Notes under the pieces: model-generated
The model's input: the letters and a program-made list of their open reading frames with translations, nothing else
Databases searched by the model: none
Told to the model about the DNA's origin: nothing
Assembly: GCF_004322775.1 (NCBI RefSeq)
Contig: NZ_CP036403.1
Coordinates: 3,472,001-3,536,000, forward strand
DNA: 64,000 nucleotides
Direction of reading: 5' to 3'
From: Ornithinimicrobium sufpigmenti
GTDB lineage: Bacteria > Actinomycetota > Actinomycetes > Actinomycetales > Dermatophilaceae
Position numbers and translations under genes: made by a program
In this document: piece after piece, positions 15,786 through 24,034 of the stretch
Numbering within the stretch: the stretch's first letter is position 1
How the letters are laid out: each line of letters opens with the position of its first letter

Positions 15786-16481
15786 ATGCCGCCGTCGAGC
15801 TTCTCCTCCATCCTCCCTGACCGTCCTCGTCCTCGCCCACGCCTGTGGAGCGGCCCGGTCAGGGCTGGGCTTCTCGGCCTGAGCGCTCTCGCCCTGACCG
15901 CGTGCGGTGCGACGTCGCCCGCAGCGGACGTCGACACCCCCACGGTGCAGCCGGAGCAACTGTCGGAGGCAGGTGGCGAGCCGTGCCCCGACGAGCTACC
16001 CATCGGTGACGACCCGTCCAGGCACGGGTTCGGCGTGGAGCATGCTGCGGAGCAGCTGCCCCACCTCCTGGACCCCCAGGAGGCCCGGGTCTGCGGCTAC
16101 GAGACCTACGACCGGGACACCACCTCCAACGGCGGACTCGTCTACGGCTGGCGGCTGATGGGAAAACCCCAGCCCGTCGCGCCGGACGACCTGCCAGCGT
16201 TGCGGTCGGCCCTGGACGGCCTGAGCCTCCTCAGCCCCGACCAGGCCTGCACCGCCGACCTCGGCCCGCGTTGGCTGGTCGTGTACAGCCACGACGGCGA
16301 CCTCACTGGGGTGCTGGTCGACGACTACGGCTGCCGCAACGTCCGCCTCACCGACGATCCGCACTCGACGCCGCCCGGGACGTCGCAGCAGGGCGGGATG
16401 GTCGGCGGCCTGCTGGACGGGGGCACCGCAGTCCTCGACGCGGTCGAGCCATCGACGGCACGAACGAAGGAGGGCTGGTGA
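15786..16481 (+). CDS. Predicted lipoprotein, unknown function
   Basis: A 231-residue protein with an N-terminal hydrophobic segment ending in the lipobox LTACG (Cys near residue 39). The mature part is rich in Asp, Gly and Pro, with cysteine-containing segments such as RVCGYETYD and DDYGCRNV. It would be a membrane-anchored extracytoplasmic protein. ATG 15786 lies one base after the DinB stop, and its own stop overlaps the next GTG, so the three genes probably form one operon. No family is recognised. Confidence 0.75.
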   Translation: MPPSSFSSILPDRPRPRPRLWSGPVRAGLLGLSALALTACGATSPAADVDTPTVQPEQLSEAGGEPCPDELPIGDDPSRHGFGVEHAAEQLPHLLDPQEARVCGYETYDRDTTSNGGLVYGWRLMGKPQPVAPDDLPALRSALDGLSLLSPDQACTADLGPRWLVVYSHDGDLTGVLVDDYGCRNVRLTDDPHSTPPGTSQQGGMVGGLLDGGTAVLDAVEPSTARTKEGW

Positions 16482-16783
16482 TCTGCTGCCAGTTCATCTT
16501 CCGGCCCGGCACCTACGACGACGACTTCCACCGACTCGACGAGCAGATCGACGACTACGCGCGGAGCCTCCCCGGCTTCGAGCGGGTGGAGAAGTGGGTC
16601 TCGCCGGACGGTCGGGATGTCAACGCGATCTACTACTTCGCCGACATGGCTGCGGTCCGTCAGCTCGCGCGCTTCCCGCGACACCTCGAGGCGAAGGAGC
16701 AGGTGGCCCGCTGGTACGACGGGTACCGCATCGTGGTGAGCGAGGTCAGCGCCACCTACGGCGACGGCCGGCTCGAGTCTTGA
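16478..16783 (+). CDS. ABM-like/dimeric alpha-beta barrel protein
   Basis: A 101-residue protein beginning CCQFIFRPGTYDDDF, with LPGFERVEKWVSPDG and AIYYFADMAAVRQLARF. The size and pattern resemble antibiotic-biosynthesis-monooxygenase-like proteins with a dimeric ferredoxin-like fold. GTG 16478 overlaps the lipoprotein stop. Substrate unknown. Confidence 0.7.
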   Translation: MICCQFIFRPGTYDDDFHRLDEQIDDYARSLPGFERVEKWVSPDGRDVNAIYYFADMAAVRQLARFPRHLEAKEQVARWYDGYRIVVSEVSATYGDGRLES

Positions 16784-16879
16784 CGCATCGCTCAGAGCCG
16801 CCGTGCTGCTTTGTGGTCCCGGCGGCGGCATACCGCCTTGTCTGAGAGTATGGAGCGGCGTAGGACGAGGAGGTTTCGC

Positions 16880-18145
16880 GTGAGGAGAGGGGGCACGGTG
16901 GTCAGTGCCGCGATGCGCGAGAGCGACAAGGAGATCCAGGGCTACCGCCTGCTCGACCGCCCCAGCGGCGCAGAGCTGCAGTCGCTGAGCGATCTCGCGG
17001 CCGGCATGTTCGGCGTGCCCTTTGCCGCGATCAACATCCTCACCAGCACCCACGAGTACCAGATCGCCACCACCGGCTTCGCCGGCGCGGTTCTGCCGCG
17101 ACAGGAGTCGATGTGCGCAACTCTTCCCCCCGACGCCGGTGCGGTGGTCGTCGCAGACGCCAGCGCTGACCCGCGCTTCGCCGACAGAGGGGTCATCCGG
17201 AGCGGCCCAGGGGTGCGGTTCTACGCCTCCGCACCCCTGCTCACGCCCACGGGAGTGCCGCTGGGGTGGTTGTGCGTCTTCGACGTCGAGCCCGGGGAGG
17301 CCACCGAGAAGCAGCGCGAGCTGCTCACCTTCGCGGCCGCGCGGGTCACCGACGTGCTGGAGCTGCGTCTGCGCAGCGTGCAGCTGGAGGACTCCCTCTT
17401 GGAGCTGACCCAGGTGCGCGACGAGCTGGCCCGCTCCAACGAGGCGTTGTGGCACTTCGCCAGCCAGGTCAGCCACGACCTGCGCAACCCCCTGATGGGC
17501 GTGCGCGCCAACGCCGAGCTGTTGGCTGGAGAGCCGGCCATCCTCGCGGACCCCGAGCTGTCAGACATCGTCGGGCACATCACCGAGTCCGCGAGGGGGA
17601 TGAGCCGGATGATCCAGGAGGTGCTGGCTCACGCCAAGGAGGGCGGTGCGCGGCCACGCCGCGACTGGGTGGACCTGGGCGAGGTCACCGATCGGGCGCT
17701 GCTCGACCTCAGCCCCTTCATCCGGGAGACGGAGGCCAAGGTGCGGGTCGATGATCTCCCCCGTGTCCCCGGTGACGGTGAGCTGCTCTACTCCGTCTTC
17801 TCCAACGTGCTGACCAACAGCCTGAAGTTCACCCGCGACGGGGTGACCCCCGAGGTGCAGGTCACGGCTACCCAGCAGGGATCTGTCTGGCGGATCTGCG
17901 TGATGGACAACGGCATCGGCGTGCCGGCAGGGCAGGAGAGGTCGATCTTCCTGCCCTATGTGCGCGCCCGCAACAGCGCCGACGCGCCCGCCCGCGCCGG
18001 CTACGGCATCGGCCTGGCCACCGTCCACCGGATCATCACCGCGCACGAAGGCCGGGTCGGTATGGAGCCACGCCAGGAGGGCGGGACCACCGTCTGGTTC
18101 GAGCTGCCCGCGCGCATGCCGGAGGAGAACGCGGCTGCCTCCTGA
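16880..18145 (+). CDS. GAF-domain sensor histidine kinase
   Basis: A 421-residue kinase without membrane segments. A GAF domain lies at about 30-170, followed by a short coiled coil, the dimerisation/phosphoacceptor helix QVSHDLRNPLMG, and a full ATPase domain with the N box SNVLTNSLKF, the DNGIGVPAG box and GYGIGLATVHRI. All residues needed for kinase activity are present. GTG 16880 is chosen for GAGGAGG six bases before it; frames extend upstream. No response regulator is next to it, so it is probably an orphan cytoplasmic sensor. Confidence 0.9.
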   Translation: MRRGGTVVSAAMRESDKEIQGYRLLDRPSGAELQSLSDLAAGMFGVPFAAINILTSTHEYQIATTGFAGAVLPRQESMCATLPPDAGAVVVADASADPRFADRGVIRSGPGVRFYASAPLLTPTGVPLGWLCVFDVEPGEATEKQRELLTFAAARVTDVLELRLRSVQLEDSLLELTQVRDELARSNEALWHFASQVSHDLRNPLMGVRANAELLAGEPAILADPELSDIVGHITESARGMSRMIQEVLAHAKEGGARPRRDWVDLGEVTDRALLDLSPFIRETEAKVRVDDLPRVPGDGELLYSVFSNVLTNSLKFTRDGVTPEVQVTATQQGSVWRICVMDNGIGVPAGQERSIFLPYVRARNSADAPARAGYGIGLATVHRIITAHEGRVGMEPRQEGGTTVWFELPARMPEENAAAS

Positions 18146-18170
18146 CGCCGCGCTTGGGTTACCGGTCAGT

Positions 18171-18188
18171 GTTACTACTGAGTAGAAC
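18171..18188. promoter_or_regulatory. Small inverted repeat upstream of the surface-protein locus
   Basis: GTTACTACTGAGTAGAAC contains CTACT-G-AGTAG flanked by GTT and AAC, a near palindrome about 120 bp before the camelysin-like gene. It could be an operator for the neighbouring response regulator. A possible -35 GGAAC lies at 18236-18240. Both are weak signals. Confidence 0.3.
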
Positions 18189-18306
18189 TGACGAGTAACT
18201 GAGGAGCTGGGGTGGATCTTCTGTTGGAGAACCGTGGAACTACCGGGCGTAGTGTTTGAAACATCAACGGTTCCGCCGTGAGGCACCCCCACCACCAGGA
18301 GTCAGC

Positions 18307-18834
18307 ATGACCAGCACCACCTCCCGCTCGAAGAAGGTTCTTGCCCCCCTCGCCGTCCTGCTCGCGGCCGGCGCGCTGGCCGTCGGTTCGGGTGCGACCT
18401 TCACCTCCGCGTCGAGCAACACCATCGGCTCGGTCACCTCGGGCACGCTGAAGCAGACCAACAGCAAGGACGGCCAGGCCCTCCTCAGCGCGACGGACCT
18501 GAAGCCGGGCAAGGACGTGTCGGGGACCGTGACCCTGACCAACAACGGCACCCTGCCGGCCATCTTCAACCTCACCGCCACGAGCGCCGACAGCACCTTC
18601 CCCCAGAATGACCTGAAGCTGAAGGTCGTCAACGAGGCCAACAGCCAGACCATCTACGACGGCGACTTCAAGGGCATCAAGGACGGGCCGGCCCGCAAGA
18701 TCGGCGACTTCGCCGTCGGCCACTCCGCCACCTTGAAGTTCACCGTGAGCCTGGACAAGGACGCCGGCAACGACGCCCAGGGCAAGACCGCCAACGCGGC
18801 CATCACCTGGGATGCCATCCAGACCGACCACTGA
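18307..18834 (+). CDS. SipW-dependent secreted protein, camelysin/TasA-like
   Basis: A 175-residue secreted protein. The N-terminus (about 1-40) has a hydrophobic segment followed by GATFTSASSNTIGSV, the signature of substrates cut by SipW-type signal peptidases. The mature part resembles the beta-rich TasA/CalY group (GTVTLTNNGTLPAIFNLT), whose members form extracellular fibres or are surface metalloproteases in Bacillus. A matching peptidase gene follows. ATG 18307 follows an ACCAGGAG ribosome site. Mature function (fibre, matrix) is inferred. Confidence 0.82.
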   Translation: MTSTTSRSKKVLAPLAVLLAAGALAVGSGATFTSASSNTIGSVTSGTLKQTNSKDGQALLSATDLKPGKDVSGTVTLTNNGTLPAIFNLTATSADSTFPQNDLKLKVVNEANSQTIYDGDFKGIKDGPARKIGDFAVGHSATLKFTVSLDKDAGNDAQGKTANAAITWDAIQTDH

Positions 18835-18870
18835 CCTATCCCCCAAGGTCATTCCTGAAGGTCCCGTGAC

Positions 18871-18934
18871 CCACCCGGTCCGGTGGCAGGTGCCGCTGCC
18901 GGACCGGGTGGCCAGTCGAGTCGACTGGCCACCC
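18871..18934 (+). promoter_or_regulatory. Two overlapping, mutually exclusive hairpins
   Basis: Hairpin 1 pairs CCACCCGGTCCGG (18871-18883) with CCGGACCGGGTGG (18899-18911). Hairpin 2 pairs GGGTGGCCAGTCGA (18906-18919) with TCGACTGGCCACCC (18921-18934). They share 18906-18911, so only one can form at a time. They lie between the abundant substrate gene and the peptidase gene. Neither has a strong U tract, so an RNA-stability or attenuation role is possible, not proven. Confidence 0.75.
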
Positions 18935-19011
18935 GCACCACCAGGCACCACACCCCCTGAGCAACACCCTGAGAATCCCCGAAGCCCCTGAATTCCGGAA
19001 GGATGACCCCG

Positions 19012-19593
19012 ATGCAGCGGATGAAGCACTGGGCCCGACGCCTCCTCAGCATGGCCGGCAACCTGGGTCTGGTCGCACTCGTCCTCGCCTGCGCCGCATA
19101 CCTTCTGCCCCACGCGCTCGGCTTCGAGCGCTACGTCATCACCGGGGGCTCGATGTCCGGCTCGATCGAGAAGGGCTCGGTCGTGTTCGCCGAGCCCCGC
19201 CCCGTGGAGGACCTCGCGGTCGGTGACGTGATCACCTACCTGCCTCCCGCGGACAGCGGCGTCAGCAACCTGGTCACCCACCGCATCGTCGAGATCACCA
19301 CCGACGAGGCCAGCGAGCTGGTCTTCCTGACCCAGGGCGACGCGAACCCCGACGTCGACCCGTGGACGTTCAGCCTCGTCGACGCCGAGCAGCCGGTCGT
19401 GACCCAGTCCGTGCCGTACGTCGGCTATCTGCTCATCGCCCTGGCCGACCGCGGGGTCCGGATGATCATCATCGGCATCCCCGCGGCCATCATCGCCCTG
19501 CTCGCCCTCGTCGAGCTCGGCCGCAACCTCACCGGTATGTGGCGCGAGCACGAGTCGTCCGACAGCTCCCGTCACGCGGCCACCAGCCGCTGA
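19012..19593 (+). CDS. SipW-like signal peptidase I
   Basis: A 193-residue membrane protease of the archaeal/ER type. A first transmembrane helix (about 15-35) precedes the catalytic serine motif ITGGSMSG (Ser47), then VGDVITYLPP and THRIVEI with the catalytic His, and a second helix near 145-170. This S-H dyad type cleaves alternative signal peptides like those of its neighbours. ATG 19003 is also in frame, but GGAAGG touches it; ATG 19012 has normal spacing. Confidence 0.88.
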   Translation: MQRMKHWARRLLSMAGNLGLVALVLACAAYLLPHALGFERYVITGGSMSGSIEKGSVVFAEPRPVEDLAVGDVITYLPPADSGVSNLVTHRIVEITTDEASELVFLTQGDANPDVDPWTFSLVDAEQPVVTQSVPYVGYLLIALADRGVRMIIIGIPAAIIALLALVELGRNLTGMWREHESSDSSRHAATSR

Positions 19594-19643
19594 CCTCTCA
19601 GTCTCACCCAGCATCGCCAGCAGCACCGACCAAGGAGTATGAC

Positions 19644-21125
19644 GTGACCGACCGGCGTTCCCTCAAGGTCATCGTCTTCGGTGCGCTGGCGATGCTGCTC
19701 GCGTTCACCATGCCCGGCTTCTCCACCGCGACGTTCACCTCGAGCAGCTCCAACACAGCGACCGTCAGCGCCGCCGCCGACTGGGTGGCTCCGAAGGTGT
19801 CTATCGTGGACCTGCCCGCGCAGGCCTCCGGCACCCAGGCCCTGAGGGCCCAGGCCTCCGACGAGTTCGGCACGGGTGTGGCGAGCGTGACGATCGAGAC
19901 CCGGCAGACCGGGGGCACGTGGGCGGCCCTCTGCACGGACACCTCCGCGCCGTACGAGTGCGTCTGGAACACCACCAGCCTGAGCAGTGGGAACTACGAG
20001 GTCCGGGCCCGGGCCACCGACCGCGCCGGTCTCATTGGCACCTCAGAGACCGTGGCCACGAGCGTCGCGAACGGCAGGCTCGTGCTCGACCACCCGGGCC
20101 AGCCCGTCTCCGGCAGCCCCACGTTGACCGCGAGGATGTCCGGCTGGGTCCTGCACACCCTCCGCATCGACTACCGCGAGTCCGGCGGTCGTTGGCAGCC
20201 CCTGTGCGCTGGCGTCACCCGAGAACTCAGCTGCCCCTGGGACACCACACAGCTGAAGGACGGCCAGTACGACCTGCGCGCCAGGGCGATCTGGATTGTC
20301 CCGACCGATGAGCACATCATCTACGACGTCACCGTCGACAACGCCGGCGTCCTCCGCCCCCGCGCGGCCAACATCGGTCCGGAGGCAACCGACCCCGCCG
20401 CCGACTCGGTGGACAAGGGCCAGGTCGGGCCGGACGTCCGGAGGGTCTCGCCCGTCGAGCGCCGACCTGTGGACCCGCCGGTCGAGGACGAGCCGAACGA
20501 TGAGGCTGTCGTCGAGCCTGCCCCGGAGGAGCCGCCGATGCTCCCCGGTGACGACAACGACCAGACCGTCCCGGGCGACGATGAGGACGAGACCATCCCC
20601 GGCGACGAAGAGGACATCGAGGAGCCCGAGCTGCGCGGCGTCGGCCTGACCGCCATCAACGGCGGCACAGCCGGAAGCCTGGACGAGGGTGACGCCTTCG
20701 CGTTCACCTACTCCGGCGCGGTCGACCTCGGCACCGTCCTGCCCGGGTGGTCCGGTGAGGCGACCCCGGTGTCGGTGCGGCTGCGGGACGGCGCCCTGCT
20801 CGGTGCCAGTGCCCAGGACGACACCTTCGACGTCCGCTCCGGCGACCTGCCCGTCGAGGTCGGCCAGGTGCACCTCGGCGCTGACGTCATCGACGTGGAG
20901 CAGCAGATCCTCCTGCCCGCCACGATGACGGCGCAGACGGTCACCGTCGACGGGGCCATCCAGACCACGGTCACCGTGACCCTGGCAGCAGTGAACGACG
21001 AGGACGAGGTCATGCAACCGGCCCCCGCCGCGGTCCTGACCTGGACCCCGTCGGCCGTCGTCACCAGCCTGACCGGCCGCGCCTGTGTGGCCGATCCCGT
21101 CACCCAGACCGAAGGAAGCTTCTGA
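19644..21125 (+). CDS. SipW-dependent surface protein with Ig-like and acidic regions
   Basis: A 493-residue protein. Its signal region carries TATFTSSSSNTATVSA, nearly the same motif as the camelysin-like neighbour, so it is a likely second substrate of the adjacent peptidase. Two repeats about 75 residues long follow (each ends with a Cys-containing segment, YECVWNTT and LSCPWDTT), resembling Ig-like bacterial surface domains. A highly acidic Pro/Asp/Glu linker (about 255-330) leads to a C-terminal beta-rich domain. GTG 19644 follows AAGGAG. No transmembrane anchor is seen; it may bind the fibre. Confidence 0.72.
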   Translation: MTDRRSLKVIVFGALAMLLAFTMPGFSTATFTSSSSNTATVSAAADWVAPKVSIVDLPAQASGTQALRAQASDEFGTGVASVTIETRQTGGTWAALCTDTSAPYECVWNTTSLSSGNYEVRARATDRAGLIGTSETVATSVANGRLVLDHPGQPVSGSPTLTARMSGWVLHTLRIDYRESGGRWQPLCAGVTRELSCPWDTTQLKDGQYDLRARAIWIVPTDEHIIYDVTVDNAGVLRPRAANIGPEATDPAADSVDKGQVGPDVRRVSPVERRPVDPPVEDEPNDEAVVEPAPEEPPMLPGDDNDQTVPGDDEDETIPGDEEDIEEPELRGVGLTAINGGTAGSLDEGDAFAFTYSGAVDLGTVLPGWSGEATPVSVRLRDGALLGASAQDDTFDVRSGDLPVEVGQVHLGADVIDVEQQILLPATMTAQTVTVDGAIQTTVTVTLAAVNDEDEVMQPAPAAVLTWTPSAVVTSLTGRACVADPVTQTEGSF

Positions 21126-21514
21126 TGCGCCGGATCCTGGCCCGCCCTCTCTGGGCAGCGGTCATCGTCACCGCCGTCCTGGGCGGCCTCCTGATCGCCT
21201 ATGCCCTGGACAGCACGTTGACCCCTTACTCCTTGATGAGCGGGTCCGCCGGCGTCGCAGCCGGCCTGGCGGCCATCGTGATGGCCGTCCGGGACCCCTT
21301 CCCGGCGCGACTGGCTGCAGTCCTGCTCTGCGTGACCGGCGCCCTCGCCGCGGTGCTCGCGATGACCGTGGGTGTGCCGGGAGACCTCGCGACCGGGGTC
21401 ACCCTGCGGGGCCTGGCTCTGGTGGCCTGCGGCCTTCTGGTCCCGATGCTGCTGGCGGTCCACGTCACGTCCGGCTCGAGCCGCATCCACGAATCAGGCC
21501 CGTATGCTCGCTGA
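21125..21514 (+). CDS. Small integral membrane protein
   Basis: A 129-residue protein with four predicted membrane helices (about 8-28, 38-55, 62-80, 90-115). No family motif is recognised. Its ATG overlaps the stop of the surface protein upstream and it ends just before the response-regulator gene, so it belongs to the same locus. Confidence 0.7.
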   Translation: MRRILARPLWAAVIVTAVLGGLLIAYALDSTLTPYSLMSGSAGVAAGLAAIVMAVRDPFPARLAAVLLCVTGALAAVLAMTVGVPGDLATGVTLRGLALVACGLLVPMLLAVHVTSGSSRIHESGPYAR

Positions 21515-21515
21515 C

Positions 21516-22226
21516 ATGCCCACCATCGTGGTCGTCGAGGACGATGACAAGATCGCCGCCCCGCTGGTCCGCACCCTGGAGCGAGACGGTTACACCGTCG
21601 TGCGCTTCGCCGAGGGCCTCCCCGCGATAGAGCGGGTGACCAAGCACGACGACGTGGCGCTGCTCATGCTGGACCTCGGTCTGCCGGACATCGACGGCAT
21701 CGACGTGTGCCGCGCCGTCCGTGACGGTGGCTTCGCCGGTGGCATCATCATCCTCACCGCCCGGGACGGGGAGCTGGACCGCGTGGTCGGTCTGGACCAG
21801 GGCGCGGACGACTACCTGGCCAAGCCGTTCGGTCTCGCCGAGCTCCAGGCGCGCACCCGGGCACTGCTGCGTCGTGCTGAGTATCACGACAAGGCGGTGA
21901 CGCCCGGCGCGGCACCCGCGGCCAGGCGCGACAGCAGCTTCGTCGTGGACCAGGACGCCCGTCGCGTCTGGGTCGGGGAGCAGGAGCTGCCGGCCACCCC
22001 GAAGGAGTTCGACGTCCTGGCCCTGCTGGACTCCCGACGCGGGACCGTGCTGACCCGGGACACCCTCATCCACGAGGTGTGGGACGAGAACTGGTTCGGC
22101 TCCACCAAGACCCTTGACACCACCGTGGGGCGCCTACGGCAGAAGCTGGAGGAGGCCGACGCCCCCGTCCAGATCACCACGGTCCGCGGGGTGGGGTTCC
22201 GCCTCGAGGACGTGGAGGATGCGTAA
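21516..22226 (+). CDS. OmpR/PhoB-family response regulator
   Basis: A 236-residue regulator. The receiver has the acidic pocket EDDD (8-11), the phosphorylation site Asp53 (LMLDLGLPD) and Lys in LAKPF. The C-terminal winged helix carries PATPKEFDVLALL and TLDTTVGRLRQKL. TATGCT with a seven-base spacer stands before ATG 21516, so it can be transcribed leaderless from its own promoter within the locus. It pairs with the kinase that follows and probably controls this surface-protein locus. Confidence 0.92.
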   Translation: MPTIVVVEDDDKIAAPLVRTLERDGYTVVRFAEGLPAIERVTKHDDVALLMLDLGLPDIDGIDVCRAVRDGGFAGGIIILTARDGELDRVVGLDQGADDYLAKPFGLAELQARTRALLRRAEYHDKAVTPGAAPAARRDSSFVVDQDARRVWVGEQELPATPKEFDVLALLDSRRGTVLTRDTLIHEVWDENWFGSTKTLDTTVGRLRQKLEEADAPVQITTVRGVGFRLEDVEDA

Positions 22227-23439
22227 CCGGCTGGTCGCCGTCCTCGTCTCACTGGTCGTCGGGATCGTCGCTCTCTACGGCGTCCCGCGGGCCTACCTGC
22301 TGGCCGACCTCGTCGAGGACGGTGAGCGGCAGGAGACCCACCACGCCGCCGACATCGCCGCCATCGCCCTTTCCGAGAGGGTGCGTGTCGGCGAGGAGGT
22401 CACCTCCGACTTCCTCGCGCTCTTCCTGCGGGAGCAGGAGAGCCTGAGCGTCACCGCGCCCGACGGCAGCATCGTCCGGGTGGGCCTTCCGACCGAGACA
22501 GACTCCCCCGAGGACATCGTCGCCACCCGGCCTCTCACCGGTGGGGGCGAGCTCACCGTGCGCCGGTCCGCGGACCTCGTCGACCAGCGGGTCGGTGACG
22601 CCCTGATGCCTCTCGTCCTCATCGGCCTGGCGCTGGTGATCCTGGTGCCGCTGCTCATGCTGGGCCTGGCGGAACGGCTCTCGCGCCCCTTCCGCGAGCT
22701 GGCCGGCGTCGCTGAGCGCATCGGGCAGGGACACTTCGACGAGCCCATCCGGCACCACCGGGTGGCCGAGGCGGAGGCGATCGCCGACGCCCTGCGCCGG
22801 GCGTCAGCCCGGTGGGCCGAGCTGATGCGGCGCGAGCGCGACATCGCCGCCAACGCCTCCCACGAGCTGCGCACGCCGATCAGCGCGCTGCGGGTGGAGA
22901 TCGAGGACCTGGCCTCCTGGCCCCAGACCCCGCCCGACGTCGCCGCCGAGCTGCACAGCTACCTCCCCCAGCTCGACCGGCTCAACGCGGCGGTGCGCGC
23001 CTATCTGGACCACGTCCAGTCCCAGCGACTGACGGACGTCGACACGGTCGACCTCGTCCCGGTCGTGCTGGGGGCGATGCAGAGGTGGGAGGCACCCCCC
23101 GACGGGGACCGCCCCGGCCTGCCATCCGTCCTGGTCGAGGAACCAGAGGGCGCGATGCCGGTGCGCGCGTCGCAGGCCACGGTCGGCCAGATCCTCGACC
23201 ATCTCTTCCGGGACGCGCGCGACCGCGGGACGACGCTGGTCCGCGTCGAGCTGGGGTGCACCGACGCCTTCGGCCGGGTCCGGCTGAGCCTCGAGGGAGA
23301 GGTGACCCCTGCGGGCGAGGAGGCCCGCACCGCGGCGTCCCGGATGGCCCTCGAGGTGGACGGGCGGGTGTCCATCGTCGACGGGCACAGCACCCTGCTC
23401 CTCCCCCGCGCCTCCGGCTCGGAGCCGGCCCGCCCCTGA
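22219..23439 (+). CDS. Membrane histidine kinase with degenerate ATPase domain
   Basis: A 406-residue sensor kinase overlapping the regulator by eight bases. It has a transmembrane helix at about 3-22, an extracytoplasmic sensor, a second helix (about 130-155), a HAMP segment, and a canonical phosphoacceptor helix NASHELRTPISALRVEIEDL. The C-terminal domain should bind ATP but no N box Asn, DxGxG or GxGxG motif can be found; the region reads QILDHLFRDARDRGTT and ends DGRVSIVDGHSTLLL. Kinase activity is therefore uncertain. Confidence 0.88.
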   Translation: MRNRLVAVLVSLVVGIVALYGVPRAYLLADLVEDGERQETHHAADIAAIALSERVRVGEEVTSDFLALFLREQESLSVTAPDGSIVRVGLPTETDSPEDIVATRPLTGGGELTVRRSADLVDQRVGDALMPLVLIGLALVILVPLLMLGLAERLSRPFRELAGVAERIGQGHFDEPIRHHRVAEAEAIADALRRASARWAELMRRERDIAANASHELRTPISALRVEIEDLASWPQTPPDVAAELHSYLPQLDRLNAAVRAYLDHVQSQRLTDVDTVDLVPVVLGAMQRWEAPPDGDRPGLPSVLVEEPEGAMPVRASQATVGQILDHLFRDARDRGTTLVRVELGCTDAFGRVRLSLEGEVTPAGEEARTAASRMALEVDGRVSIVDGHSTLLLPRASGSEPARP

Positions 23440-23461
23440 CCTCGTTGGGGCCCGGTCGGCT

Positions 23462-23923
23462 TCAGTCGCCGGTGCGCTCGACCACTCGCCCCAGGAAGGT
23501 ATGGAGCGCGTCGAGCTCCTGCTCCGTCGCTCCGTCGAAGAACACTCGTCGCACCGCTGCCAGGTGACCCGGTGCTGCAGCGGCCAGGTCGGCCCTCCCC
23601 TGCACGGTGATGTTCACGAACGCCCCCCGACCGTCAGAGTCGCACTCCTCCTTGGCGATGAGGCCCCGACCCACCATCCGGCGCAGGTGGTGGGACAGGC
23701 GGGAGCGCTCCCAGTGCATGGTGTCGGCCAGCACGGAGATCCGCAGGCGCCCGCCCTCCGCCTCGACCAGGTGGACCAGCGTCTCGTAGTCCTGCATGGA
23801 CAGCTCGCTGTCCTCCTTCAGGGCACGGCCCAGCGCGGCGGGGACCTCGGTCTGCGCTCGCAACCAGCGGCGCCAGACCTGCATCTCCCGCTCGGTCAAC
23901 CATGGGGTGCTCGATTCGGACAT
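23462..23923 (-). CDS. MarR-family transcriptional regulator
   Basis: A 153-residue winged-helix protein: LSMQDYETLVHLVEAEGGRL, then LADTMHWERSRLSHHLRRMV (recognition helix) and the wing ECDSDGRGAFVNIT. It is divergent from the YceI gene across about 110 bp and likely represses it, itself, or both. TATGGT with a six-base spacer precedes ATG 23923. Conserved order with yceI supports a regulatory pair. Confidence 0.9.
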   Translation of the reverse strand: MSESSTPWLTEREMQVWRRWLRAQTEVPAALGRALKEDSELSMQDYETLVHLVEAEGGRLRISVLADTMHWERSRLSHHLRRMVGRGLIAKEECDSDGRGAFVNITVQGRADLAAAAPGHLAAVRRVFFDGATEQELDALHTFLGRVVERTGD

Positions 23924-23943
23924 GCGTCAACCATACCATCTGC

Positions 23944-23972
23944 TTGACACGTCACGCATAAGCCTCTACTGT
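23944..23972 (+). promoter_or_regulatory. Promoter of yceI with overlapping operator half-sites
   Basis: TTGACA at 23944-23949 is followed after 17 bp by TACTGT (23967-23972), a good sigma-70-type promoter. TGAC-AC-GTCA (23945-23954) is an inverted repeat over the -35 box and could be a binding site for the divergent MarR protein. The transcript would run into the duplicated ribosome sites of yceI. Confidence 0.65.
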
Positions 23973-24034
23973 AGGTGACATATCAACAACGCACGGATGA
24001 GGGCACGCCCCCACACGCACCACGAGGAGACCGC

